Part shown: positions 1 to 10,998 of the stretch, in pieces | Layout: every line of letters starts with the position of its first letter | How positions within the stretch are numbered: the stretch's first letter is position 1 | Assembly (NCBI GenBank): GCA_003194525.1 | Contig: NBIV01000251.1 | Span: forward strand, 61,480 to 125,479 | Origin: Gracilariopsis chorda | Taxonomy: Eukaryota; Rhodophyta; Florideophyceae; Gracilariales; Gracilariaceae | Length of the DNA: 64,000 bases | Direction: 5' to 3' | Position numbers and translations under genes: made by a program | Notes under the pieces: model-generated | The model's database searches: none | The model's input: the letters and a program-made list of their open reading frames with translations, nothing else | Told to the model about the DNA's origin: nothing

Positions 1-582
1 CCGGACGTTATGAGAGCTGTCCGTCAAATGCACGATGCTATGAATCCGAATGGAGCAAATGCTGGGTCACTTTTCGGACTTAACCCAACCGCTCCTGACG
101 CGGGCACAACTGGAACGCGTGCTACTAGTAACGCCACCGCTGCGAACGCGGGCACTGGCACCAGCCGCACGCCGTCGCAGCAAGCAGCCAGCGGGCAACA
201 AAGTGGTGAGAATGGTGCGAATCGCACAGGCGCTGGCGCTCAGCACCCGTTTGCGGCTCTGATGAATGCGCTCAATGCGGGCGGTATGGGCGGCGGCGCG
301 CAACAAGGCACGCAGACTGGTGCCAATGCAGCAGGGGCTGCGCAGAACCCTTTTGCAGCTATGATGAACGCGCTTAATGCTGGCGGAATGGGTGGGGCTG
401 CGACAACGAACTCAACGCAAGAAATGACGCAAGAGCAACTGGAAGAAATGTACAGCACTCAACTTGAACAGTTGCGAGATATGGGATTCCTTGACAAGAC
501 CATGTGCTTGCAAGCGCTGCAGCAATCGCAAGGCAATGTATCGGCGGCTATTGAAAACCTGCTCAGCAGGTTTGGAGGGTAG
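1..582 (+). CDS. Ubiquilin/Dsk2-like ubiquitin receptor, C-terminal part (5' end outside window)
   Basis: The frame is open from base 1 to a TAG at 580-582 (193 codons seen), so the N-terminal ubiquitin-like domain would lie upstream. The first visible residues (PDVMRAVRQMHDAMNPNG) resemble the end of a ubiquilin STI1 region. A Gly/Ala/Asn/Thr-rich linker follows with two near-identical 17-residue repeats (244-294 and 346-396) centred on NPFAAMMNALNAGGMGG. The last 45 residues are a UBA domain with the MGF motif (QLRDMGF) and the third-helix pattern GNVSAAIENLL, ending just before the stop as in the family. Ubiquilins shuttle ubiquitylated clients to the proteasome: UBA binds ubiquitin and UBL docks the proteasome. 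The gene converges on the ALIX-like gene 484 bp downstream. Confidence 0.88.
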   Translation, partial: PDVMRAVRQMHDAMNPNGANAGSLFGLNPTAPDAGTTGTRATSNATAANAGTGTSRTPSQQAASGQQSGENGANRTGAGAQHPFAALMNALNAGGMGGGAQQGTQTGANAAGAAQNPFAAMMNALNAGGMGGAATTNSTQEMTQEQLEEMYSTQLEQLRDMGFLDKTMCLQALQQSQGNVSAAIENLLSRFGG

Positions 583-1066
583 AAATACGCCTTTTTCGTT
601 CGTGTCGAAAGGAAAAAGCGGTGTACAAAATACGGATTCGCGCAGCATTATTGTGAAAGGTTTGTTACTGTACCCTTGGGTGCACCTTCCTCCCTTGTGC
701 TTTTTTTTGTTCTGAGAGCAAGTTTTTGTTTTGTTTTCTGCAAAGTTGCACCTGTTTTTTTGTTTGTGTGTGTGTATGTGTGTGTCTTGTTCCTGAAACC
801 ATAAGCTTAGTACTAACCTAATTTCCTAACCTGGGTAGAGTTGCGTGTGAGCTAGAAAGCATTTTGTTACCGACGAAGAGAAAGCCAACAAGTCTGTGAG
901 CGGGCACGAGGAGTAAAACAGGAGTTTGGCCCTCGACTGTACCCACACTAGTATATATATAACACGTTTGGACTTGAGAGGTTCGTTTTTTGCTCGTTCT
1001 TAGTTGTTATTCATCAAAGTTGTGAAACCTAATACATTAACGCCAAATCCCGCACACCCTTTACAC
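583..1066. other. Convergent intergenic spacer with a short GT microsatellite
   Basis: This stretch separates two convergent stop codons and should hold both 3' UTRs. It is T-rich on the plus strand and has a short GT/GTAT run at about 763-786. No gene is seen. Confidence 0.6.
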
Positions 1067-3673
1067 CTACGGGTACTGGGATTGATGCCTCTTGTAGGGA
1101 TGAGATTGAGCCGAGTTAGTGTTTCCTGGGTACGACGGAGTTGCATAATGTGACACGCCCTGCGAATACGGATTGGACGTTGACGGGTAGAACCCTTGAT
1201 GAGAGCCCATTCCGGACTGATATTGTTTCCTAAGATCGCCCGCTTCTGAGCGACGTGCGGCGCTGAAATCGCTTATCTCTTGCAGCAGCTTGGCCAACAA
1301 GTCCTGCTCCTTGGCGTAGAAACTTGCGCCGTGCTCAAGGTGATCGGAAATCTCCTTGAACTTCACGGCGGCCGCTTGAACGCGATACACTTCCTTCATG
1401 CGCTCCTCGACTTGCATGCGTACCTTGTCCGCTTGTGGTCGTTGCTGCAATCTGCATATCATGTCGGTCAGAGCATCACATACGTGCAACATATCTGCGC
1501 GCAGCGTACGGGCATCATCTTTCAGGAACCCGTATTCATCCTGTATCACCTCCTGCACGCGATCGACGTTGAGTTCCTCTTCAGGAATTGCCAGCAGTAT
1601 CTTGTGAGGCTCCTCGAGAGCTTTTTTCGTCTCAATGGCCTCAACCACATCATCCTTTCGCGAGAGCAGAACCTTGCTCGTGCCATGTTGAGCTTTCATT
1701 TTAGTGGCAATGGATTCCACGCGTGCAGAAAGATTGGCACTTTCAGTGGCATACACCGATGTGTCCGGCGCATCAAGCCCCTTCATCTGAATCTGTTCAA
1801 CGTCCGCAATCGACTGTCCATGCTTCTCAATCAACTTATTCACAATGGCGTCTGCGTTGGCAGCCTGTCTCAAATCGGCTTGCATCTTGGCCAACTTGGT
1901 ACGATAAGCATGAGTTAGTTCTGCGCTACTCGCCCTCTGCACGGCAGGATACGAAGCGCGAAGTCGGCGATCTTCCTCATCTTCCGCGGCAAGCAACGAT
2001 TCAATCTTCTGAACCTGTGTTCTGACATCACTCGCCATGTTCATGACTTGCACTTGCAACTCTCGAATGGTTCGCATTCCACCTTTGTTCTGCGTATTCT
2101 TCACAAGATCAATGGCGGTCTGGTCCGATTTCCGAGATTCGTCAGACACGGAACTGGTGTGCTGGGCCAAGGTGAGCACATCCGCACGAGACGTCTCAAT
2201 AGCGTCTTCACTCCGTTTCATCAAATGTCTCAAATCGGCCGACGAGGTATTGAGCGCGGCCACAACGCTCGCAAGTTGATGCGCAACCATATCGGAATAC
2301 ATGGAAATAAAGCCAGAGCGTTCTCCAGACACGGGTTCAAGAAAGTCTGCAAAAGCACGTAAACGCTGATCAACTGTTTGTTGCGCAATTATAGTATCCA
2401 CATCAGCCGGTTTAACAGACTGACGACCCTGAATAGCAGTGATACTAGCAGCCGGACTCTGAAAGTAAATCTTTCTATTCTCCTCTTCCGCGTTCTCCTC
2501 ACGTTCGACAATGTCCTTGTACAAATTGTCAGCCTGTGCCAAAAGTTCCTCGCGAAACTTCACAATGGAGGCGAGAGAATCGACGTCGAGCGCTTTGACC
2601 TGCTCCAATGCCAGTGCGGAGAGGTGTTTCGCATGGGCAATTTGTGTCAGCTGTTTGGACATCTCGTAGGCGCGAGCATGCGCCTCTGCCTGACACGAGT
2701 GTGCAACAGCGTCATAATAAGTGGCGAGAACTCTTGACGGTGTTCCCACATAGGTGTTGACACAAGAGTTAACCAAGTCAGCATCCCGACATGATTCATG
2801 CGCAATGGAAAAAAAATCGCGCGCGCCGATAGCAAAGCGCGCCAGCATTGACGGCGGCGTACCGACCTCATACGCGATGGAATAGAACACCTGTTGCGCA
2901 TTTCCCAACATGATCATTTCAAGAGCGTTCAACGCGGCGGGATACAAATCAGGGGTGACGTTTCGAACGCCGCCCGGAACGGGTAAAGAAGCGGCCATTC
3001 TGAAGTAGCCCGCGGAGGTTTGAAAATGTCTGGCGGCGGTTTTCAACGCGGAAGGGTCAGTTCGCCGCAATCGATAAGCACCCTGTGCCAGAAAAGCCTC
3101 GCACACGGCTAGATTGAATGCGACGGCGACTTTGTCAATGTTGACGTCATTGGTGACGCATTGTGAGTTGGCGTCAAATGCATTGACCCAAAGAAACTGC
3201 ACGGGCAGTTTTGCGGGCAGCTTGTGCTCGAGGAGGTAGTCGAGGGCGCGGAGATAAGTGAGTAATTGTTGGCGATTGACGTCTGTGTTGGGGGGTTCTG
3301 TGACGGGTGCTCTGAGTTGCTGGATGGCGGCGCTCGCGGGGAGAAGTTGGGAGGCTGTTTGTTTGCCCCTTGTGGCGAGTATTGATTTGTAGATGGCGTT
3401 GTTGATGTCGACTTTGGTGGCGAGCTTTGCGCCCGGCAGCAGGAACGTCATTTGTGGAGCGTTCTGCGAGAGCGGTTTGAAAGGGACGGCGATGAAGAGC
3501 AGCGGTTGGTGTTGCTGGAAGAGAATTGGGGGGCTGCGGACTTGTGCTGGGATGGGGGAGGTGGTATAACAAGCGCGGCGCTCCGAAACTCGGGAGGCGT
3601 GGAGTCGGCACTGGACGTCCAGCAAGGTTGGTCGCCCTCCAAAGCGCCGTAAAATTGTTACACAAATCTCCAT
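1067..3673 (-). CDS. ALIX/Bro1-like ESCRT-associated protein (BRO1 + V domain + Pro/Tyr-rich tail)
   Basis: An 868-codon frame runs on the minus strand. The BRO1 region covers roughly residues 60-430: an FIAVPFK-type start, LPVQFLWVNAF, KVAVAFNLAVCEAFLAQGA, AARHFQTSAGYFRMAA and ALEMIMLGNAQQVFYSIA match the TPR-like solenoid of Bro1/ALIX/Rim20. Residues 430-800 are long helices typical of the LYPxL-binding V domain. The tail is Gly/Ser/Tyr/Pro-rich (GFYPSTSNPYSQG). Length equals human ALIX. The family binds ESCRT-III and works in endosomal sorting, membrane scission and repair. The first ~50 residues look unlike the family: a 147-nt GT-AG stretch on this strand (complement of 3515-3661, GTAACA...TTCCAG) would leave a four-codon first exon joined to the BRO1 start without changing frame. 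Start is therefore uncertain; family call is firm. Confidence 0.92.
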   Translation of the reverse strand: MEICVTILRRFGGRPTLLDVQCRLHASRVSERRACYTTSPIPAQVRSPPILFQQHQPLLFIAVPFKPLSQNAPQMTFLLPGAKLATKVDINNAIYKSILATRGKQTASQLLPASAAIQQLRAPVTEPPNTDVNRQQLLTYLRALDYLLEHKLPAKLPVQFLWVNAFDANSQCVTNDVNIDKVAVAFNLAVCEAFLAQGAYRLRRTDPSALKTAARHFQTSAGYFRMAASLPVPGGVRNVTPDLYPAALNALEMIMLGNAQQVFYSIAYEVGTPPSMLARFAIGARDFFSIAHESCRDADLVNSCVNTYVGTPSRVLATYYDAVAHSCQAEAHARAYEMSKQLTQIAHAKHLSALALEQVKALDVDSLASIVKFREELLAQADNLYKDIVEREENAEEENRKIYFQSPAASITAIQGRQSVKPADVDTIIAQQTVDQRLRAFADFLEPVSGERSGFISMYSDMVAHQLASVVAALNTSSADLRHLMKRSEDAIETSRADVLTLAQHTSSVSDESRKSDQTAIDLVKNTQNKGGMRTIRELQVQVMNMASDVRTQVQKIESLLAAEDEEDRRLRASYPAVQRASSAELTHAYRTKLAKMQADLRQAANADAIVNKLIEKHGQSIADVEQIQMKGLDAPDTSVYATESANLSARVESIATKMKAQHGTSKVLLSRKDDVVEAIETKKALEEPHKILLAIPEEELNVDRVQEVIQDEYGFLKDDARTLRADMLHVCDALTDMICRLQQRPQADKVRMQVEERMKEVYRVQAAAVKFKEISDHLEHGASFYAKEQDLLAKLLQEISDFSAARRSEAGDLRKQYQSGMGSHQGFYPSTSNPYSQGVSHYATPSYPGNTNSAQSHPYKRHQSQYP

Positions 3674-5100
3674 GTCAACTGCTTCCGCTCGCAGCCAATC
3701 AACAAGGCGCGCGCCATCTCGCTTTGGAGCAACGGCGTCTCAAGTTCACAGCTCAGCAAAAAGCCGCTCCCACTGTGATACTTTTCGTCGTCTCGTCGAG
3801 TGAAGTTGAACAACGCTTTGCGCATCTCCGCGCAGGCTGTCAGTCCCTCTCCAGCAATGATATCCGTCCCGCCTCGAGAAGCGCCGCGATCGTAGCGCCG
3901 TTTTATTGGCGCTCTGTGAAGCGCCTCTGGTCTTGTTGACGGCGTCCGAACGCTCCTCGCTGTGCTCTTGAGCACTGACAGCCCCCTGCTTGCCAACTAC
4001 GGGATTCGATCAACGAAATACGAGTTGCCCATGCTCTATTCGAAATCGACACCTGGTTGGGTTCTGGCTCTCCCGATCTTTTGTCTTGAAGAGCGGGCTG
4101 TTGTACGTACTGATGTGCTGTCGCTCTCAGCGACGTCCTCTGCACCATACTTCACAGTAGCATGATCACATGCTTTGCCATCACTGAAAACCGTTCATAT
4201 GAACCGCTTGTCTTCTCGAGCCTTACGCAACGCCATCGGCGCTCATCTGTGGCCTCTGGGTGGTCACTCTGATCGCAGATTTACACAGTTCAAATCCAGC
4301 TTCAGCTGCGACTCTCTTCGAATCACTTATCCCTTCCGTCGCAAGCATGCGTTTGTTTCAACTTTTAGAGCATTCAAGTCGGACACTCAGAAGCTAAGCA
4401 TCACATACCTCACCCTTTGCTTGTCCCATTTCGTACTGCATCTCGGCGCGTTAAGACTTTAGTGCAATCTAATCTACATCAAACTTACCGCCTTCCAATC
4501 ACTTGCTTACTATCAATACTAGCATCAGCATTCTAGATCCCCGGCAACGCATATCCATGTCATCAACTTGTCCATTTTTGTACGTCTATTCTACGAGCTC
4601 TTCCAAATCTCCATGCTAGATATGCTCAACCGTTAACACTTGTAATTCGGAGCACAAACAACTGTTGTTTCCGTCACTTACCTGCCAAAGTATAATAGGA
4701 TATGCGTTGTGCTCAAGTTGCTGGGTAACTTTTTAGGGGTTGTCGAGGCCATATACGGCTATAACGGCTGTCAGGACATAAGGCATCAGATGCTTAACCC
4801 TTATCCCACGGATGCCCCTGTGTCCCTATAACCCTATAACCCTATAACCCTCCTTTTGGCTTCGGTTATGAAACCGACATGGGCAGGTTCCAAAGGAGGC
4901 CCCTTCAAGCTTCACAACCTTACCCCCTTCCCTTCATTTGCAGTTTTATTTCAAAAACCAATGAACACAACAAAACTGTGAAAGCTCACTACAAATATCG
5001 CTGGACACGCTCGCATCACTGTGTGGGCCGGGCACAGTTGTAGCCCAGCCGTCACAAAAAAGAAGACTAAGATATTCTTGAAATAATATACTATCTGTAC
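3674..5100. other. Non-coding interval with a short TTATAGGG-type repeat
   Basis: Only short frames are present, none with recognisable homology; the part next to 3673 should hold the ALIX-like promoter. At about 4824-4850 there are roughly three and a half head-to-tail copies of the 8-mer CCCTATAA. Confidence 0.5.
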
Positions 5101-5239
5101 CTTTGTACCAACGGATTCAACAGGTTCAGCACGCTTGGCCCTAATTTCGTCTACAGCAAATTTATCGTCGTCGGCGGCGACGACCAAACCGTTGTGCTCC
5201 GTCACCTCACGAACGAGAGATGGTCCAAGTGAAGCTCTT
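5101..5239 (-). other. Possible single coding exon, family not recognised
   Basis: The minus strand has a stretch of gene-like codon use encoding LVREVTEHNGLVVAADDDK followed by FAVDEIRAKRAEPVESVGTK. It is bounded by a plausible acceptor (complement ending GATGTAG at 5240) and a plausible donor (GTACAG starting at 5100). Outside these limits the frame loses protein character. I do not recognise the family and see no partner exon nearby, so it may be an exon of an interrupted gene or an isolated fragment. Chance is not excluded. Confidence 0.3.
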
Positions 5240-8200
5240 CTACATCCGAGGCAGAGATGCGCTAGAGCAGATCCAATGGCTGATCTATTCGTTTTCCACT
5301 GACGAAAGACCAGCGCGACTCGACAGGCGGAACGTATATGTATATGCACTAAAGTTTTTTTGCATCCTTCTGGGGTTTCATTGCAGTATGAAGTACCGAC
5401 TGTTTATTTACCGGAACCAGTTAGCTGTCTTATGCTCTAAAATCTCACGAATTCCCTACGTGCGTTATCGTTCGTTAAACCACCGATCATCGTCATGATG
5501 TGAACAAGGGTAGTATACTGAATGGATTTCTACAGCCAAGTCTTGTTTTAGAGTTGGCAACACCCTACCATGGATATCTTGAGTAGCAATTATGGCACAT
5601 CAGCCATTAACAGACACTTCCCTGCACAGATGCATTATGTCACTCGCCTTGCAGACAGCATTTGTTTTCTTATTCCAAATACTTCTGCGTCTTTCGATTC
5701 GACTATCTCACCTGCGTGGATTAACATGAATCGCATAGTTACAATTATCAGCACTTCTTGCTCGCCTTTCACTCCGCTACTTTTGCGTCCTCATGTACTT
5801 CCGCATTCAAGAACTAACAGGCGTATCTACCTTCATCACGATCATTTCAAGTGAAATAATGCCCATCTTGTGATTTCATACATGTATTGGTTGCGATACC
5901 TAGGTTTTGCTCCTCTCCTTTTAGCCCCATATGTTTCTGACAAGCCCCTGTTTGATGTTCAGACTTTATCCTCTCTTCTTTTACCAGCTGACAGAGATGA
6001 GCTTGGTGGCGATGAATGAACATGTAGTACTCTCGCCTTCAACCTTCATCAACCGGCGGGTACTGGTTTGCATCTGCCGCTATGGACTTCTTCTTTGCTT
6101 ACCCAGACGCCTATTCTAGCTTGGTGGCTTTCATACATTCACTCCCTCTGTATTATTCTCTCTCAGTGTTATTTGTGATCTCCTTGAATATACCCTTCGA
6201 AATTCACGTCCTTCATCACCCACTGCTACGTTTTCAGCTTCCTTTTATCGATTTATATCGCCCGGGTTATCGATATTCCTTTGTTGTGAACGTTTATACT
6301 CCGTACTCTTGAGAACAACTATCCTTGCATTTGGGAACCTGGATCTTGTTCTCCGCTTTCAGCTTTTCTGTATGCCGACAACCTATGTGAACCATTTAAC
6401 AACCCTCATGAGTCGTTCTACAGCATGTATTGGTTGGATGATGGATTACAGAACTCAGAACTTCCTATTTATTTTTTGCATTACTACCGTCGTATTGGTA
6501 GAAAATCAGCAGTCTTTACATGACCATAAACAAGTGAACGAATTACTATATGGACGAAATGAAATTCATGCGCATCACTATAGTATTGCTTTACAAATCT
6601 TCTTCAAAACAATGCCGTTATACGCCAGGATACTTTCGAACTGGGATAGAGAACATCTTCGACGCATTTCGGGGAAGACACGTGATGTTGAAGACAAAAG
6701 AAAGAAGTCGGAAACCGTTCTCTATGCTTCGAAGACATAGATTGAGAGTTCTGGAGAAACATCGAGGTCGAGAAAAGGGCAAGACTAAGTGCGGGTGAAC
6801 AAACGAGTCAACTGCGAGAGCATCGCGAACTAGTACCAAACTGACAAGAGCATCAATTTTGAGAAGGAACGACCGCTTACGTAGCAGCAATTGTTGCTGC
6901 AATTCGTTGGCGGAGTTGGAACACGTCGAACGCGCAAGAAAGAGAACTCATGGACCCTTCAGAGTCATCGTGATGATCACGAATCTAGACAAAAAGATTT
7001 TGGCAAGGGACTCCGAATGGCCACATCGCCGTCGTACATTGCTCGCACCAGAAGAAGCGTCATGTGACAAACTCTCATATCAACAACGAAGAGGTGTCGT
7101 AAACGCTTTCGAAAAAGGTGGAGGTTGCTGAGCGAAATGAACCAATCTTCTGGGCATGATTTATTTCACGTACTCTTGCAGTGGCCATTTTCCTTACAGA
7201 CAACTATCACTTTTCGCTCCTTTACATCGACAGAGTCCAAGATCCGGGAAATAGTTCTTTCCCACAGCGTCTGTTAGTTTTCGGTGCCCGCAGTAGCACT
7301 GGCGTAGCTGCCCTTTTGCACATTCCGGCACAAGTGTCCAGAGGTAAGGCATAGAGTTGAAAATACCGTTGATCATTTTGTCATGAGGTGTAGAAATCGC
7401 TCCAAGTCCAGGCGAGACACGTTCCCGTCTGCACGAGAAAGACAAGGAGTTGGAGTATCGGAAGTAGTGAAGAAATGGCCGGAAAGGTTGTTGAAATTCT
7501 TGTGGAGAGAGGGATTCATCAAAAAGAGTACCTACCACGCCGTCATAATTAGTGGCCTGCGCCCGTAAAAGTACATACATACATACAAGTGTCCGTCGAC
7601 CGTTTGTTTCATGTGTTCCGCGATCATTCGTTCATCAATAGAAATATTGCACGCAGCATTCTACTAGGAACGCTTGTTGTTATTTATATGCATTTACTGC
7701 AGCGACATGAATCTGAATCGAGCGTCCCGTAAGAAAGTTGTGATGATTTTGTTCTTATCAAATCACATCAAGAGAGGTATTATTGAACGAAAACATGCTC
7801 TGTTCCCCGGTAACAGGTATACTACACCATTTTAACTTTCACTTTCAATTCGTCTCTGTTCTTTGACAATCATAGGTCGGCTCCACTTTCAGCCCCGACG
7901 TTGGAAAATTCATTCGGTTGGTAAATTCTTGACTTTGTCCTATACTCCTACCTTTCGTATTTCTGACTGAAGCCGTGACGGCATTGCCCTGCTAGGTATC
8001 GCTACACGACTTTCAGATTAGGGCTTCTGCGTGCAGCACCTGAGAACCTCAGTCAAACGTTTTGGTAATACATTGGAAGGTGCTCTCGAATGTTCATTCC
8101 AACCAGCGTGCAACTTGTACTCCCTCATACAAATTAGGAAGGGTTCGCTTTTTAAATACGTATGGCTTAGTGACTTTCCGAGTTTCGCGATATGCTACTT

Positions 8201-9009
8201 TTTGTTTTCTTTCGACGAGATATGGTGACGATTCCACTGGTAAGCTGTTTATTGCTGGCGCAGAAACCCCATTCTGATCATAGACGGATGCATTCAGCTA
8301 GCTAGTCTCCATTTTGGAAAAAAGTTTCGGCCTATAGCTTCGCTTCAGTTTGACGTACATTGAAAAGAGTGCTAGCACGACATGGCAGGCGTCGTACCAG
8401 TAAACTGCAGTTGGGTGGAATTGTATGCTTTTCCCAATAGGGACCCTGACTAGGCTACTAGGTCGACAAGGTTTGACATACGAGTATAACGCAGCTCAAA
8501 ATGGCTGAAAGAGTACGGCTATCGAGACTCTTCGGAGACAACATTTACACAGACATCGGGCATAGTTTAAGGCCTTCCACGTCGTCGTGGAAACTTATCT
8601 TACAGGTCTTTATGCACTGTCGTAGACATTGGTGAGACGACACACATTTCCCTTTCTTGAAGAGTAGCACAGTGCAGAGTGCAAAAAATTCTAGACGCGC
8701 ATGCCACGCAAGCTGCAGAATCCAGTGGAATGAGATGCATATTCCGGACCCAAGCTCTTCTGCTAGTGTAGGTACAGAGGGTAAGAAAGAAAAATGATGC
8801 CCAAGGAGGGTGGTACAGGCGTACTTTGATTGCAGAGCATTGAAAACACGGCACGCCCCTGAGATGCCATTGACGCATTTAACATGTCGAATGCATAATT
8901 CTCATGGGACGTAGGTCGATATCCTGGAACGGATGAATTAAATCATATCTATCCTACGTCAACTGACACTCTCGTGTAAGGTTGCATTATCTCCCGACTC
9001 TCTCAACGT
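5240..9009. other. Gene-poor interval
   Basis: I see no frame with recognisable similarity in about 3.8 kb, only short scattered frames. A small CATA microsatellite lies near 7573-7588. No LTR, MITE or tRNA pattern was recognised. Confidence 0.5.
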
Positions 9010-9037
9010 GTAGCCGACAATCCTGCCTCAGCACCAT

Positions 9038-9044
9038 TATAAAA
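9038..9044 (+). promoter_or_regulatory. TATA box of duplicated unit A, copy 1
   Basis: TATAAAA, conserved with the same flanks at 52228-52234. Its first base is only 27 bp upstream of the ATG at 9065, so transcription should start at or very near that ATG. Confidence 0.55.
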
Positions 9045-9064
9045 GCCGCCGTTCGCAGCCCAAG

Positions 9065-9502
9065 ATGTCCGCTCCCCCTCTTCCTCCCAGAGGAAAGCTG
9101 CATCCCTCTTTGGTGTATGTACGCAGGTTTGCTGTGCACCTAGTGGTAAGTTGCAATCAGTGTCCAGCTCCATCGCCAGCTATGTTATCACTTTCTTATC
9201 CTTCGTTCATCATTCTAACTATTGTGATTTTCTGTGCTTTGCGACGGTTCCAATTGCGTTCTGGGCTTTTGTTTTGGGTTGCACGCGGTAGTGGAGATGT
9301 CGTACGTGTGTTTGAGGACTCCACGCACAGCGGTTTTACACTGTCACTGGGGAGTAAGCGGCGATCGTCCATCTCCAGGTGGCAGGGCCGCCTCGGGCGC
9401 ATAGGGACTGACGGGATTACTGACAGAATTCTGCAGAGGGTATTGATCAATACTGAAGGGATTTCACGTCAGTGCCCAGAGGCAGTTACGAGGTTGGTGT
9501 GA
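9065..9502 (+). CDS. Small gene of duplicated unit A, copy 1; reading frame after the first exon uncertain
   Basis: A 145-codon open frame starts MSAPPLPPRGKLHPSLVYVR behind a TATA box. A consensus donor GTAAGT at about 9148 follows codon GTG, with several possible acceptors downstream (for example CGTCAG at about 9467-9472), so the real product may be a short spliced protein. Read unspliced, residues 42-60 form a hydrophobic segment. An alternative 3' frame (VPRGSYEVGVSIPGEAD...) stays open to a TAG at about 9608 and is longer in copy 2. The unit is almost identical in copy 2 at 52255. I do not recognise the family; a non-coding transcript is also possible because the ATG sits where transcription should begin. 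Confidence 0.4.
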   Translation: MSAPPLPPRGKLHPSLVYVRRFAVHLVVSCNQCPAPSPAMLSLSYPSFIILTIVIFCALRRFQLRSGLLFWVARGSGDVVRVFEDSTHSGFTLSLGSKRRSSISRWQGRLGRIGTDGITDRILQRVLINTEGISRQCPEAVTRLV

Positions 9503-10722
9503 GCATCCCCGGAGAGGCGGACACACCTGGCTCTGCCACGGCAATCTATAGGTTGCCGGATGCGACACAAATAACTGTCATCAGGAGGTATATTAGTGGG
9601 ACGGGGTAGAGGTGGAGATTGTTCCAGCTGCATTCCTCCCGCGCTCACTCATTCTGTTCTGTATTGTTGTTAAAGAAAGTAAAGTAAGCCCAGACTCATT
9701 CGTAAAATTGAAGCTCCAGAATTCTTAGACATAGAAATTAGATCGCTGAGAAGCATTCATGCCTAACCGAGCGTTTATTCTGAATTTCTATGCCAACAGA
9801 AGGTAGAACAGCAATTTTGGATTTCTTGTGCCTATTTCGTCGGAAACTCTAGAAGTAGGTTTCGAGGATTAGTTATGAATAAGCCAAGACTCACTCAGAT
9901 AGTCTGAAAGCCTTCGAAGAGTGAGAAAAAACACTTACTTCTATCCTGTGACGAGGAACTGGTCTTCGAATTTAGTTGGACTCGCTCAGTCCTGTTTTCA
10001 ACCGAAATGCTACACTACTCTCTTGCTCAGGCTTCGGAATATAAAAACGCATGTAAGACCCACTGTTGTAGTGAACCTATGGTTTACAACAAGAAACCAT
10101 AGACATGGGATACGTCTCGTCCGAGACGTTTGCCTCCCGCATCCGCTGAGGAGGTTAGAATGACCAGTTCAAAGCGAGTAGCGCGTGGCGGACACGCTAT
10201 GGGCCGTATCCAAAACGTTGGTCACACATGCTGTATCAATCACTACGAGACTTTGAATGGCTCTGCAGTACAATCATTGTGATCCAGGCACATTTGCTGA
10301 GTGCTTCATCCAGATCCTAGGAACTCCAAAGCGACTTGCAATTATCATTAACTTCCCTGACTTCTTGATATTTTTCTCGATTATTATCGAGGTCTGTAGA
10401 ACTCATCAGCCCTCCCCAACATGTGAATACACTCCAATTCGAGCCTGCAGTGGCCTAATCTAGCAAAATGGAGTTCGATTCAGTTCACTTCCATAAAGTA
10501 AATTTGTCCTCTTGAAAATGGTTCGAAAGACAACTCAGAGAATCGTAGATCAACCACATTTTTGATTATTATCAGCCGTCTTCAAAGTAAATCAAATCTT
10601 TGCTCAGTGGATGCTGACACAAATGCAATTTCTAATTCGAAGCATGTCTGGAAAGTACTTTCACGCAAAGGCATCTGATTCCAATCCAATTCCGGCTGTG
10701 TCCCCAATTCAAAACTCATCGG

Positions 10723-10730
10723 TATAAATA
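10723..10730 (+). promoter_or_regulatory. TATA box of unit B, copy 1
   Basis: TATAAATA, conserved in copy 2 at 53486-53493 within a longer conserved promoter that includes CTGATTCCAATCCA about 50 bp upstream. Confidence 0.6.
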
Positions 10731-10793
10731 CTGGCCTGCTTTGAAAGCAACGTACCCATTCTTTTGCGCTCCTCAAAATATACTCCACAAACC

Positions 10794-10988
10794 ATGCTGA
10801 GAAACCGTCAACCTTCTACCTCCCTAGGAAGTAACAGGGCTTGTTCGAGGAACCAATCTCGGTACGTGAGACTTGTTCCTTTGTTTATGTTTAAAAAGTT
10901 GCTGACATTTCTTTCTTCCGCTTCCAGCTCTTATTCTAGTGCTGTCGTCGGAGCTTGTGAGCCTCAGGCGACCCCCCTCTCTCCATAG
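10794..10988 (+). CDS. Small spliced gene of unit B, copy 1
   Basis: An ATG lies about 70 bp downstream of the TATA box. Exon 1 (10794-10861) ends at donor GTACGT; a 66-nt intron (10862-10927) ends TTCCGCTTCCAG. Exon 2 ends in TAG at 10986-10988 with the C-terminus SSAVVGACEPQATPLSP. The intron length is a multiple of three and has no stop, so 42 residues (spliced) or 64 (unspliced) are both possible. Copy 2 keeps donor, acceptor and a similar C-terminus (SVVYGAC...LSP), which supports splicing. Family not recognised. A structured element starts 10 bp after the stop and may be its 3' UTR. Confidence 0.4.
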   Translation: MLRNRQPSTSLGSNRACSRNQSRYVRLVPLFMFKKLLTFLSSASSSYSSAVVGACEPQATPLSP

Positions 10989-10998
10989 ATACGAAAGG

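Noticed and set aside
9196-9450. 84-codon minus-strand frame kept identical in both unit-A copies (also 52386-52640)
   Set aside because: Its conservation follows from near-identity of the whole unit at DNA level; composition is not protein-like.
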